Source: Rhinopithecus roxellana (taxonomy: Eukaryota; Chordata; Mammalia; Primates; Cercopithecidae). Taken from it: a stretch of DNA of 64,000 bases. Below, piece by piece: positions 23,231 through 33,584 of this stretch (positions within the stretch are counted from its first letter, which is position 1; each line of letters opens with the position of its first letter). A program made the translations under genes and the position numbers. Under the pieces are notes generated by a model. That model did no database searches, was not told where the DNA came from, and was given only the letters and a program-made list of their open reading frames with translations. The DNA lies in contig NC_044549.1 of NCBI RefSeq assembly GCF_007565055.1, positions 68,166,882 through 68,230,881 of the forward strand, in the 5' to 3' direction.

Positions 23231-24340
23231 CATGAAAAATATGACTTTGCATAGAACTCTGTGTCCATTCCTGTGTTATTCATTTTTTAAAGTGACTGAA
23301 ATGTTTTCTAATGCTCTTTGTAAAACTCAAATAACGAACTTTCAGTGAGTGATTCTCAGGTGACTATCTAGTCAATAACCTTCTGCCAAGGATGGATGCC
23401 AAATTTTAGACCTGTGGTTACCAGAGGTAAGTTTTTATCATCTGATCCGATGACTTCAGAGACTCATCATTGCTCCTGAAATCAGTTGTGACACAAAAGC
23501 TTGGACCCGTGTCTCCTCATACAGGAAGGTGATGATGAACAAGTGCTGTGAGACTCTGCTCTTCTGCAGATACACTGTGCTTTCTTAATAGTTCATTTCA
23601 AGGTCACTGAATCAGTGTTTGAGATTCTACCCCAGAGTCCTCTGTGAGTTTATGTGTGAGCATTGGCAAGAAGCCTTCTGCCCCGCTCTAACCTTTGCCC
23701 TGCTCAGTCTGTTCCACTAGAAGGATAATGGTCAAATATTTCCTGAGACATTTCGTCTCATTGATTTAGTAAAATTCAAAGAAGAATAGAAATGACAAGA
23801 GTCAATCTAAGCAGTTGGGTGGATCTAGGGTTCCGACGTCTGACTTGTGTGTGTGTATGTGTCTTTGTGGGTTTTTTTTTTCTGAAATATTGATTAAAAA
23901 AGAATTTTTCTAGAGGAAGCACAGAAATGGAAGGAGGTGTCCTGCACTACGCAGGGAAAATAAAATAGATAAAATGCTTCACAAAGTTGAGCTGGAGCTC
24001 AGCCCTGGTCTTAAAGGGTCTTTAGGAGCTAGAGAGATTTCTCCATTTTTTTTTCTGCAGCACATTACTTCCTTTAGAACTGGGTACTGAACATGAATAC
24101 TCTAGTCTGCAGTTCCAGTCCAGCATCTCAGAGCTATGGGAAAGTCTGCTTGGGTGGTGGGTGGGAGGGCAATAAAAGATGAAGTTACAGGACCCCCATT
24201 CTCCATTCATCCTAGCAGATCTCACCATCCATCCTGAGCCTATTACATTTCTACAGCTTTCTTTGGGCTTGATATTTTCTAAATTCAACCTTGCGGCATA
24301 GTGCGTACATTGGTGTATGGTTTGGGGTCAGGACTTTATG
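23231..24340. other. No recognised element
   Basis: Moderate GC sequence without a named repeat. A short TG run lies at 23847-23862. The 88-codon minus frame at 24022-24288 has no recognisable motif. Confidence 0.45.
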
Positions 24341-24342
24341 CA

Positions 24343-24397
24343 TACACACACACACACACATACACACACAAATATATATCTCATACACACACACACC
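24343..24397. repeat. (CA)n-rich tract
   Basis: Two CA blocks separated by an AATATATATCTCAT spacer. Imperfect dinucleotide microsatellite. Confidence 0.9.
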
Positions 24398-24632
24398 CCT
24401 ACCTTAGTACAATTTTTTATGTAGTTCACATATATCCATATATCAGCTGGGTTGGTCTTTATGTCTGAAGTTCTTGACTTTCATCTCACCAATTCAAGGC
24501 CCTTGAAAGTCTTGAGTTTTCAAGGAATTTTTGTGATTTCCCAGTGCTTGACTCTCTCAGAATCTCCTTTATCCTCATCTCAAGCTTAGTGGCATAATGT
24601 ATTTTTGTTTTTGTTTTTATTTGGTTTTGAAG

Positions 24633-24751
24633 AGATGGGGTCTGTCTTGCTATGTTGCCCAGGCTGGCCTTGAACTCCTGGGCTCAAGCGACCCTCCTGT
24701 CTCAGCCTTCCTAGTAGCTGTGACTACAGGCACGTGGAACCATGCCCAACT
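24633..24751 (-). mobile_element. Free left Alu monomer (FLAM-like)
   Basis: GAGATGGGGTCTGTCTTGCTATGTTGCCC, CTTGAACTCCTGGGCTCAAGCGACC and CCTAGTAGCTGTGACTACAGGC form one Alu arm only, on the minus strand, with T-rich sequence before it. The absence of a second arm and the FLAM-type CTAGTAGCTG order point to a fossil monomer older than dimeric Alus. Confidence 0.75.
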
Positions 24752-25385
24752 TATAATGTATTTTTAATGTGTGTGTGTGTGTTTTTGCATTAACCCAGAC
24801 ATAGAACTCAACTACCAGACCATTCTCAAATTTACCCAAAATAATCTATTTTCACAAGAAAACTATTACTGAGCAGTATAGCCCCTACATTAAAGATTTT
24901 CTGAGTGATACAAGCTGGAGAAAGGTGGGAGCACATCCCATAGCAAATAATTTAAAAGCCATTCTTAGTAATTGTCCTCTATGTCCCTTTTGGGCTGCTT
25001 TGACCAGAGACCTCTCAAACCTCCCTTCTCTACTCATGTGGTTGATCCCTCTCTTCCATGACACCTCTGGCCCTTAAATATTTAAATTCTTTTCTTACCT
25101 AGTCATACTGGGCAATTCAGGTCTTCCAAGTTCAGGCCCCAAACTGCATACAGCTGAATTGGAAAGTGGGTGAGATTATCTATTTAACAAAATTCTGCTT
25201 CTTGTGAGAGTAGTTGGAGTTATATAGAGCAATATTTTGATTTGTTTTGAGCCACACTCATGTTTACTTATTCTGTGAATGGCTTACTGATTTTTCTTTT
25301 CTACTTTCTAACTTTACACCAAAACCACTATTAGCTCAGCACCGTATCAAAAAAATAAATAATGAGGTCAAACATTTGTTGTTGT

Positions 25386-25480
25386 GATGGGTGACGTAGT
25401 GTGAGTGTGAGAGTGTGTATGTGTGTTTTGCTGTGTACTGGTGTGGGTGTGAGTGTGGATGTGTGTTTTGCCATGTGATC
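25386..25480. repeat. Imperfect TG-rich repeat with duplicated block
   Basis: Two copies of a roughly 45-base unit (GTGTGAGTGTG ... GTGTGTTTTGCnnTGTG) lie in tandem, at about 25399-25438 and 25443-25480. It is an imperfect minisatellite-like duplication in TG-rich DNA. Confidence 0.65.
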
Positions 25481-25878
25481 CAGGCATATAACAGACTTCT
25501 AATACAGCTTTACTATTAAGATGACAACTGCTGAAATTCAGTACTGCCTTTTGCCCTCGCTCTGATTTCCTTATTTCTCTCTTAGTGCATCAGCCTTGGG
25601 AATACCCAATCTTTCCCTCACTTAAGGTGCATCTTTACTGGAGTTGACAACTTCTTTCTTTGCCCATATTCTCCTGTAACACAAGTTTCTCCATAGTTCC
25701 ATCCCCCGAGAAAACTTAGATTTCAAGCTGTACCCCCTTATCTATTAGCTCTTCAGCACAGAATTTCTTTCTTTTTGGAAAATTCCCTCCACATATCCTA
25801 GCATCTGTGGCATTGTCATTTATATTTATGGACCGATCTGGCTCTGACTTGTCCTAAAGCCTCAGTACTCTTCTATTA

Positions 25879-25881
<3 letters not shown>

Positions 25882-25924
<43 letters not shown>
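25882..25924. repeat. (CA)n microsatellite
   Basis: About 21 uninterrupted CA units, the longest pure dinucleotide run in the window and probably polymorphic. Confidence 0.97.
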
Positions 25925-25928
<4 letters not shown>

Positions 25929-26239
25929 AAAACACTTCTAAGTTTGAAGGAGAAGGGGGAAAAACACTTCTGATAGAGAACATCAGAGTGATAGAAGGGA
26001 CTATAAAAATGACTCATCAACTTTATTCTTCAAAAGTATAAGTATAATGAAAGAAAAAAATGCTGGAAAGGTTTACTGGTTAAAGGATACTATAATAAAG
26101 AGATGTGAAAACTAAGTGCAGTATGTGGCGGTAGACTGGATCTTGAAGTGGAAGATGTACAGTGTTAAAAGGGATATTACTGGGTGAATTAACAACACTG
26201 AAACACAGCCAGCAGATTAGATAACAGTTTCGTACAAAT

Positions 26240-26652
26240 ATAATCATGCACCATACAATGATGTTTCTGTCAATAATGCATCACATATGCATGACTAAGG
26301 CCCCCATAAGATTATAATACTATATTTATACTGTATCTTTCTATGTTTAAATATGTTTAGATACACAAATACCATTGTGTTACAGTTGCCCACAGTATTT
26401 GGGACAGTCACATGCTATACAGGTTTGCATGTATAACTTGTATACAATATATATACAATACAATGTATAACCTATGTACTGTTTGCAAGTATAACCTAGG
26501 AGCAATATGCTATCCCACCTAGCCTATGTGTGTAGTAGGCTATATCATCTAGGCTTGTGTAAATACACTCTGTAATATTCCCACAATGATGAAATTGCCT
26601 AATTATACATTTCTCAAAACACATCCTTGTTGTTAAGTGATGTGTGACTGTT
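26240..26652 (+). mobile_element. Tigger-type (pogo) nonautonomous DNA transposon
   Basis: AATCATGCACCATACAATGATG at the start and TTGTTAAGTGATGTGTGACTG at the end are imperfect inverted terminal repeats. Inside are CCCATAAGATTATAATACTATATTT, CATTGTGTTACAGTTGCC and CTATCCCACCTAGCCTATGTGTGTAGTAGGCTATA. This text belongs to a well-known primate Tigger-class MITE; the exact family number is not certain. It is non-coding. Confidence 0.75.
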
Positions 26653-26811
26653 TTCAGTTCAATGAAGTTAGTAACTGTACTATGGGTACATAAGAAAATG
26701 TCCCTGTTTAGAGGAAATACTGAAATATCTAGATATAAGGCTCATCATCATGTTGTCTATCTCAAATGTTCAGGGAAAATAATTATATGTATAATTATAG
26801 AAAGTGAATTG

Positions 26812-27098
26812 GGCCAGGCGTGGTGGTTCATGTCTGTAATCCCAGCACTTTGGGAGGCTGAAGCAGGAGGATCACTTGAGCCCAGGAGTTTGGGACTAGC
26901 CTAGGCAACACAAGGAGATCCTATCTCTTGGGGGGAAAAAAAAAAATTAGCCAGGTGTGGTGGTGTGCTCCTATAGTCCCAGCTCCTCAGGAAACTTGAG
27001 GCCCCAAAATCACTTGAGCCTGAGAGGTTGAGGCTGGAGGAAACTATGGTCGCACCACTGCACTCCAGCCTGGGGGACAGAGTGAGACCCCATGTCAA
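26812..27098 (+). mobile_element. AluJ
   Basis: GGCCAGGCGTGGTGGTTCATG, GAGGATCACTTGAGCCCAGG, CCTATCTCTTGGGG plus a middle A-run, and CACCACTGCACTCCAGCCTGGGGG. J-type diagnostic text (CACTTGAGCCCAGGAGTTTGGGACTAGCC) and heavy divergence. Confidence 0.9.
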
Positions 27099-27148
27099 CA
27101 GAAAAGGAAAGAAATCAAATGGGATGCAATGTTATATTAATAATAAAT

Positions 27149-27600
27149 TGTTATTGGTTGAATTGTGTCCTGCCAAAATAGATATATTGAAATCCTCACC
27201 ACCAGTCCCTCAGAATATGACTTTATTTGTAAATAGGATTGTTGTATGTGTAATTAGTTTAGATAATGTCATATTGGAGTAGAATGGGCCCCCAAACCAC
27301 TATGATTGGCATCATTATAAGGCTAGGGCCATGCGAAGATTGACAGGCAGGCACAATGCCATGTGAAAACAGAGGCAGAGATTGGAGTTATGGAGCTGCA
27401 AGCCAAGGAATGCCAAAGTTTTGCTAGCAAACCACCAGAAGCTATGAAGAAGTTTCCATGACAAATTTTAGAAGGAGCATGACCCTGCTCACACTTTGAT
27501 TTCAGACTTCTAGCCTCTGGAACTGTGAGACAATAAACTCTTGTTTTAAGCCACCCGGTTTGCAGTACTTGGTTGCTGCAATACTGGAAACTAGATAGGA
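27149..27600 (+). mobile_element. MLT1-like MaLR LTR
   Basis: TGTTATTGGTTGAATTGTGTCC, CCCTCAGAATATGACTTTATTTG, TGTCATATTGGAGTAGAATGGGCC, CCTCTGGAACTGTGAGACAATAAAC and TTTAAGCCACCCGGTTTGCAGTAC run in LTR order. It contains AATAAA near 27533. It is a solo LTR with no internal region. Confidence 0.8.
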
Positions 27601-27834
27601 GATTTAGGTGTATTCTTTACTGTTCCTAGCAATTTTTAGTTTGGAAATTTTTGAAAATTACTAGAAAATACTTGAAGTTACTTGAAAATTTTAAAAAAAT
27701 TCAATGGACACACACTCTCCTCTCTCTCTCTCTGTCTCTGTCTCTTTCTCAGAAGTAGGCAGCCTTTTACCGCCTCCGCATCTACCAGGTCTCTCTGTTG
27801 TGCTACTTTAATACCTTTTGCCAGCTCTCCCGCA

Positions 27835-28005
27835 TTTCATTGTTCTCCACTCCCATCACTATGGTCTAGTCTCTGCATAGTGTGATCTTTTTAAATTGTG
27901 TGTCAGGTCATAGCACTTCTCTGTTCAAGTCTTGCAGTGATCCTCCATTTCACCCTGAGTGTAAGCCGAAGTCTTTACAATGACTTACAGGTTTATTTTT
28001 TAAGT
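27835..28005 (+). mobile_element. L2 fragment
   Basis: GTGTGATCTTTTTAAATTGTGTGTCAGGTCATAGCACTTCTCTG, then GTGATCCTCCATTTCACCCTGAGTGTAAGCCGAAGTCTTTACAATGACTTACA, matches the L2 ORF2 3' region on the plus strand. Confidence 0.65.
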
Positions 28006-28065
28006 AAATGAAAATTTAGTAATCATTCTCTAGTCACATCTAACTATCTAGAGGAGGGTAACTTA

Positions 28066-28276
28066 CAAGTTACCTGTTTAAATGTGGGTGACACTTCTCA
28101 CCCTATCCCCTTGCTTCTGCTTTCACCATGTGACCTGCCTGCTCCTGCTTCACCTTCTGCTATGAGTAAAATCTCTCTGAGGCCTCCCCAGAAGCCAAAT
28201 AGATGCTGGTGCCATGCTTATATGGCCTGCAGAACCAGGAACCCATTAAAACTGTTTTCTTTATAAGTTACCCAGC
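28066..28276 (+). mobile_element. MST-type LTR fragment (3' half), copy A
   Basis: ACCTGTTTAAATG through CCATGTGACCTGCCTGCTCC, GCCTCCCCAGAAGCC, TGGTGCCATGCTTATATGG and TTTCTTTATAAGTTACCCAGCC. It lacks both the LTR 5' half and the last 40 bases. It is about 90% identical by eye to 29099-29312 and shares with it changes away from the MST consensus. Confidence 0.8.
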
Positions 28277-28530
28277 CTCTACTTAGGCTGTTTCATGTGA
28301 AATAATCTTTCATTTTGTTTAAAAATGTATGGCTATCTTAATGATTGTTTGCAATCATGGCTAATTGTCAAGTATTGATTTCTTAGGGTAGAATTTTAAA
28401 AAATGCAATAGAAGCAGAATTCTTGCTGTGTTTTGTAGAGACCAATGTGGCTCTTCAGTCATCCCTCCAAGCCTGCATTATTATAAAAAGTAAATGCCTT
28501 TTTAGGGGAGCTACTTCTTTAGTCTTATTA

Positions 28531-28750
28531 ATCGCTACCCGCGTCTGTTCCAACTCTCGCTCGCTAGTTGTTTCTTTCACTTACATTCCATGAAATGGGA
28601 ATGTTATTAGGAAGTTTTTGGCTACAGGTACAAGTACACACTGACTCATCAGGCTTAAATATGATCAACTTTATTATTGTACTTAAAGAGAAGCTCTATT
28701 GGGCTGAATGTTTCTCTCGATTAGCCAGTAAACGTTCCGCATAACGCTTC
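28531..28750. other. CpG-retaining patch outside any repeat
   Basis: Nine CpG steps in about 215 bases (for example CGCTACCCGCGTC, CTCGCTCGC, ACGTTCCGCATAACGC) stand out in an otherwise CpG-poor, non-Alu stretch. No promoter element is evident. Confidence 0.45.
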
Positions 28751-28849
28751 ACAGATGTTTTCATGTGCTCTTATTGGCTGGGATTGTGTCATATGCTTTT
28801 ATTTAAACCAATCATTGGTAAGCGGAATGGAGTAATCAGGATTAGTTTA

Positions 28850-28949
28850 TACCAGGTATTGGCAAACTTTTTCTGTAAAGGGCCAGAGGGTAAGTACTTT
28901 AGGCTTTGCAGGCAATACAGTCTCTGTTGCAGTTAGTCAACTTTGCCAG
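28850..28949 (+). mobile_element. hAT-type DNA transposon, first half (split)
   Basis: ACCAGGTATTGGCAAACTTTTTCTGTAAAGGGCC and CTTTAGGCTTTGCAGGCAATACAGTCTCTGTTGCAGTTAGTCAACTTTGCC follow a common mammalian hAT-class MITE whose family name I cannot fix. The second half resumes at 29353 after an inserted LTR. Confidence 0.75.
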
Positions 28950-29352
28950 TAGTATAGTTTGGTTGCTGTCCCCTTTAAATCTCATGTTGAATTGTAATCC
29001 GCACTGTTGGAAGTGGGGCTTGGTGGGAGGTGTTTGGGTCATTGAAGTGAATCCCTCATGGCTTTGTGCTCTCTTTGCGATAGCAAGTGACTTCTTTTGA
29101 GGTCTGCCTGTTTAAATATGTGTGACACTTCCCACTGCACCCCCTTGCTTCTGCTATTGCCATGTGACCTGCCTGCTCCTGCTTCACCTTCTGCTGTGAG
29201 TAAAATCTCTCTGAGGCCTCTCCAGAAGCCAAGTAGATGTTGGTGCCATGCTTATATGGCCTGCAGAACCATGACCCAATTAAAGCTGTTTTCTTTATAA
29301 GTTACACAGCCTCAGGTATTTCTTTATAGCAATGCAAGAATGGCCTAATACA
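28950..29352 (+). mobile_element. MST-type MaLR solo LTR, copy B, nested in hAT
   Basis: TAGTATAGTTTGGTTGCTGTCCCC at the 5' end, TCTCATGTTGAATTGTAATCC, GGTGGGAGGTGTTTGGGTCATTG, AGGCCTCTCCAGAAGCC, TTTCTTTATAAGTTACACAGCCTC, and GCAAGAATGGCCTAATACA at the 3' end: a complete plus-strand LTR. Flanks GCCAG (28945-28949) and GCCTT (29353-29357) are a weak 5-base TSD candidate. Confidence 0.87.
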
Positions 29353-29475
29353 GCCTTTGTAGCACAGAAGCAACCAGAGACTTTCTATAAAAGGATGGTG
29401 TGACTTTGTTCTAATAAAACTATACTTACAAAACAAATATCCTGCTTTGCTTTATAGAGTCCTGGTTTAGACTAA
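29353..29475 (+). mobile_element. hAT-type DNA transposon, second half
   Basis: TTTGTAGCACAGAAGCAACCAGAGAC, GGTGTGACTTTGTTCTAATAAAACTATACTTACAAAAC and the final AGTCCTGGTTTAGAC continue the element broken at 28949. With the LTR removed, the hAT consensus text is contiguous. Confidence 0.75.
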
Positions 29476-30155
29476 TTTGGATTTAGCCTTTAGTCACATC
29501 ATCAGGTTTGAGGAGAGATAGATAAACTCTCAAAAAAAATTCATACTCATACTCTTCCGTTGGGTAAAAAAAGATGATGGCCATTGGTTAGACAGCAACT
29601 GTGTGCCTTACACAGGGCACCCTATGTTGAGTTTGAAATTTTCTTGCTATTAATATATAGACATGCAAAAAATATTTTAAAAAGAAATGTATAAACCTGT
29701 GGTTTAGCTGTGAGAACTAGGTTGTGGTAATTAGAAATGAATACTCAAGAAGGTAGTTATTGAATTTCATCCTTTAATTTTTCTTCCTAGAGTATAAATG
29801 TAGTTTTGTAATCAACTATAAATTTCTCATTAAATCAGAAAGAGGGAATCAGAAGATGGAGAGATTCTACTCTAGCAATTCTGGCTCCACTGGTGCTTAT
29901 GTTTAATGAGTTAAAAGACATGTGGCAAAACAAATGAGTACAAATTACTAAGATGAAACAATTTATAGATTACTACTAAATGCAGGTCATAGAGGAAGTG
30001 TGGATGTTAAGAGATGTTGAATATATTTTTTAATATTTTCTTGAGCATTAGCTCTTTCATTCAGTATGCTACTAGAGTACTAGCATGTGCATTATAATGA
30101 AAAAGTTCAATTTGTGAGGAGTTTGTCTTACAAAAATAAAAGTTTTATTGTCATG
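29476..30155. other. No recognised element
   Basis: AT-rich sequence without a nameable repeat or coding pattern. Confidence 0.45.
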
Positions 30156-30333
30156 TATTAATATTTTATTATTATTATTTTTGATTGGCAAATCATAATT
30201 TTATACATTTATAGAGTAAAATGTGTTTTGATATATGTGTACAATGTAGAATGATTAAATCAAGTTAATGTATCCATCACCTCACATAAGTTTTTATGAT
30301 GAGCCATTTAAAATTTATTTTCTTAGTTATTTT

Positions 30334-30634
30334 TATTCGTTTATTTATTTTTGAGATGGAGTTTCGCTCTTGTTGTCCAGGCTGGAGTGCAATGGCACGA
30401 TCTCAGCTCATGGCAACCTCCGCCTCCTAGGTTCAAGTGATTGTCCTGCCTCAGCCTCCCGGGTAGCTGGGATTACAGGCATGCACCACCATGCGCGGCT
30501 ATTTTTGTATTTTTAGTAGAGATGGGGTTTCTCCATGTTGGCCGGGCTGGTCTCGAACTCCTGACCTCAGGTGATCCACCCACCTCGGCCTCCCAAAGTG
30601 CTGGGATTACAGGTGTAAGCCACCACACCTGGCC
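30334..30634 (-). mobile_element. AluS with 18-bp TSD, inside L1
   Basis: GAGATGGAGTTTCGCTCTTGTTGTCC, GGCAACCTCCGCCTCCTAGG, CATGTTGGCCGGGCTGGTCTCG and CACCACACCTGGCC. The 18-base direct repeat TATTTTCTTAGTTATTTT is identical at 30316-30333 and 30635-30652. S-type CATGTTGGCC and CCTGACCTCAGGTGATCC. Confidence 0.95.
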
Positions 30635-30678
30635 TATTTTCTTAGTTATTTTGATATATACATTAGTATTGATTATAG

Positions 30679-30770
30679 GCCAGGTGTGGTGGCTCACATC
30701 TGTAATCCCAGACTTACAGGCTCACATCTGTAATCCCAGTATTATAGGTGGCTCACGTCTGTAATACACA
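30679..30770 (+). repeat. Tandemly triplicated Alu 5' head
   Basis: GGCCAGGTGTGGTGGCTCAC opens like an Alu, but only the first 40 or so bases exist. The unit GGCTCACATCTGTAATCCCAG starts at 30691, again exactly at 30719, and a third diverged time at 30750 (GGCTCACGTCTGTAAT). No Alu middle, right arm or A-tail follows; a TACA/TATA microsatellite does. It lies within the L1 of 30156-31350. Confidence 0.85.
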
Positions 30771-30812
30771 CATACATACATATATACACATACATACATA
30801 TATATATATAAT
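30764..30812. repeat. (CATA)n/(TA)n microsatellite
   Basis: CACACATACATACATATATAC, then repeats and (TA)6-7. It directly abuts the third Alu-head unit. Confidence 0.9.
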
Positions 30813-31350
30813 AGTCACTTTGCTGTGCAATAGATCTCAAAACCTATTCTTCCTCCAGTCTATCTGAGACTTTATACCCTTTATCCCCATTCCCTGCTTC
30901 CTATACTCGCAGTCTCTGGAAACCATCCTTATAGTCTCTACTTCTGTGAGTTCAACTTTTTTAGATTCCACATATAAGTGAGATCATGCAGTATTTGTCG
31001 TTCTATGCCTGGATTATTTCACTTAGTATGACATCCTCCAGATTTATCCATGTTGTCCAAAATGACAGGATTTCATTCTTTTTCATGTCTGAATATTATT
31101 CCATCGTCTACATATACCACATTTTCTTTATCTGTTCAGCCATTGATGGATACTTAGCTTGATTCCATATCGTAGCCATTGTGAAAAATGCTTCAACGAA
31201 CATGGGAGTGAAGATGTCCCTTTGATGTATTGTTTCAGTTCCTTTGGATATATAACCAGCAGTGGTATATATTCCTGGATCATATGGTAGTTCTATTTTT
31301 AGTTTTTCAAGGAACTTCCATACTGTTCTTAATATTTGGAGATAACTGCT

Positions 31351-32567
31351 ATTCTGATGCAATATAGAATTTTATAGCCTAAGATAAGACATATGGGAGG
31401 AAAATTAGCATGTGTTTCTAAGTTTGGTTACCTACACAGGAAGGGAAGTATTTAACACCTTTATATGTTTAGCACTTGTTCTGATTCCAGAATATCAGTA
31501 AGCCCACCACTGACAGGTGTCACTCTGGGAATCACATGGCTGTTCTACTTCTGGAGGTTTGCCATCAAAAACAAAGGAGCTTGGCTTCCCTTATTTTAAG
31601 AGAAAACGTTCAGTGACACTTAGTTACCTAGTTTGGCTTGAAGCAGCCTAAAGCATCTTCTGAACGAACTTATTTCTGGAGATGGAATTACATTCTTGGC
31701 AGGAAATAAAAGAAGTCAACTTTTTCTGTGAATTATCAGTAAGGATTGTGGCATTACCTTATATATTGTTAAGCTTTTGGTAAATACTCACGTGTTTGTC
31801 TGATCCATTTTTGAGTATAAACTTCTAGAAGAAATGTAGAGATGACATAGGAATAAGTAAACTTCTGCAGGTCCTGTAACCAATGGTATCTATGCTTAAT
31901 GAAAATTCAGAAGACCCTAATTTATGCAGAGCTATATGTCATCTACTAATTATATTCTGTAAAGGGAACAGGCTGGAATTGATGTCTCTTTGCTATTTTT
32001 TAGATACTCTGGCTTTTGTGTCTTACTTAGAAAGGACTGATGTGAGGTATGTGTGTGAAGTGCTGAGAGTGGAGAGAATAAAAATGGTGTGAGAGTGTTT
32101 ATTGACATGGCCAACTTTATATTTTTACTTTTCCGTGAACCCTACTGTGAATCCTGGCTTCTATCATGGACTTTAAAATCTTTTACTTACAGTATAATCT
32201 GAGAACATAGTTGTTCTTTTATTCATTGGTTGGTTGGTTTTAATGGACTCTTTATGCATTTGTTCAATCCTTCCATCATTTTATCATTTCTTCATCACTT
32301 CATTTATATGGTCAATACAGAAAGTATTTATTGAGCATCTACTATAGTGCTAGTCATGTAACCTCTGATTTATTTTCAACAATTTTTGTTGGTACCATTC
32401 ATTCATCATTCAACAATTACTAGTACTTACCCTGTACCAAGCATAAAGAAATACAGACAAAGGATCTTTTTGGAACACCATTGACTTTGTTGACTGGGGT
32501 GTGTTATGTGTGAATCACTCCTATCTTGTTTATGCTCTAAGCAGTGATCCATTTCTATCCTATGAAA
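31351..32567. other. No strong element; possible MIR/L2 trace at about 32300-32450
   Basis: GTATTTATTGAGCATCTACTATAGTGCTAGTC (about 32327) and ACTTACCCTGTACCAAGCATAAAG (about 32426) are typical of the 5' side of antisense MIR/L2 tails. The 69-codon frame at 31883-32092 has no protein signature. Confidence 0.45.
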
Positions 32568-32580
32568 AAGAAATGCCTGG

Positions 32581-32869
32581 GCCGGGCATGGTGGCTCACT
32601 CCTGTAATCCCAGCACTTTGGGAGGCTGAGGTGGGCGAATCATATGAGGTCAGGAGTTTGAGACTAGCTTGACCAACATGGAGAAACCACATCGCTACTA
32701 AAAATACAAAATTAGCCGGGTATGGTGGCGCATGCCTGTAATCCCAGCTACTCAGGAAGGCTGAGGCGGGAGAATCGCTTGAGCCCGGGAGGCGGAGGTT
32801 GCGGTAAGCCGAGATCATGCCATCATGCCACTGCACGCCAGCTTGGGCAATAAGAGCGAAACTCGGTCT

Positions 32870-32909
<40 letters not shown>

Positions 32910-32927
32910 AAAAAAACGGAAAAGAAG
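32581..32927 (+). mobile_element. AluS with (CA)n tail and 13-bp TSD
   Basis: GCCGGGCATGGTGGCTCACTCC, GTGGGCGAATCATATGAGGTC, GACCAACATGGAGAAACC, ending GAGCGAAACTCGGTCTCACG. The tail starts as (CA)n (about 32872-32904) before becoming A-rich. AAGAAATGCCTGG is repeated at 32568-32580 and 32928-32940. A CATGCCATCATGCCA duplication sits near 32816-32830. Confidence 0.95.
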
Positions 32928-33254
32928 AAGAAATGCCTGGACCCAGAACTATTTCATTAGCAAATCAAGGAAGAAACTTTCTTGAAGTTATAGCGACTGT
33001 TAAGGAACCTTCACAATTTGGCATCACTTCCCTAGTTCTCTCCTCTCCATACTGACCCTGGGCCTCTACTGCTCTTTCTAGCTTTCCACGGATGTTCTGT
33101 TTACCTGGATTCATCCTGTGTATGTAGTGGAGGGTGATGGCCCACTTTTAAATTGCAAAGGCTGTCATTTTCTTTTCATTCTTTCTTGATTTGCCAGTCT
33201 GAATTAATTGATATACATTTATGAAAGAAGGAGCAGGAAAGAATCCATATGAAT

Positions 33255-33490
33255 TATTCTGCATTTAACATTTATTGAGTACATATCATGTGCCAGGATC
33301 ATAGTTCTATGCCTTAATGCAGTACATTTCTGGTAATCTGCGAAATAATCCTGTGGGGATAGGAGTTGCCTGCTTTATTTTGTAAATGGGAAGCTGGAGA
33401 CTCATAGGCTTTGTCAGTCTTCCATGTTAAAATATCTCATCAATGGTCAGATCTGGATTCGAATTTAAGGTTTTCTGGCATAAATTTTCT
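33255..33490 (-). mobile_element. MIR
   Basis: CATTTATTGAGTACATATCATGTGCCAGG, AATAATCCTGTGGGGATAGGAG, TTTTGTAAATGGGAAGCTGGAGACTCA and GATCTGGATTCGAATTTAAGG are the antisense MIR in full order, one of the more complete MIRs here. Confidence 0.8.
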
Positions 33491-33584
33491 GCTTTCAGCT
33501 GTATCCTAAATAAAAAATACCAGTCTTGTGAAAAAAATGAAAGCTGATGGATATAGATACATACTTCTTAAAGTACAGGATTCT

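Larger units (their letters stand above)
30156..31350 (-). mobile_element. L1 (L1PB/L1MA-like) 3' end, split
   Basis: On the plus strand: TTTTTGATTGGCAAATCATAATTTTATACA, AATGTAGAATGATTAAATCAAG, TGTATCCATCACCTCACATA. After the inserted Alu: CACTTTGCTGTGCAATAGATCTC, GAGTTCAACTTTTTTAGATTCC, CATGTTGTCCAAAATGACAGG, and TATCATGGTAG-like text up to TTCCATACTGTTCTTAA. It is the antisense 3' UTR and ORF2 end. The 84-codon minus frame at 31108-31362 is the C-terminal end of the L1 ORF2 protein (YISKGTETIHQRDIF, IKKMWYM). Confidence 0.88.

Noticed and set aside
25882..25924. Short tandem repeats as a CRISPR-like array
   Set aside because: Dinucleotide microsatellite in a primate genome. No repeat-spacer structure anywhere in the window.
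30334..30697. Open frames of 74-120 codons inside Alus (e.g. 30441-30764, 32555-32902, 33506-33847, 38787-39149)
   Set aside because: Typical Alu-derived frames found genome-wide. No evidence of exonisation.
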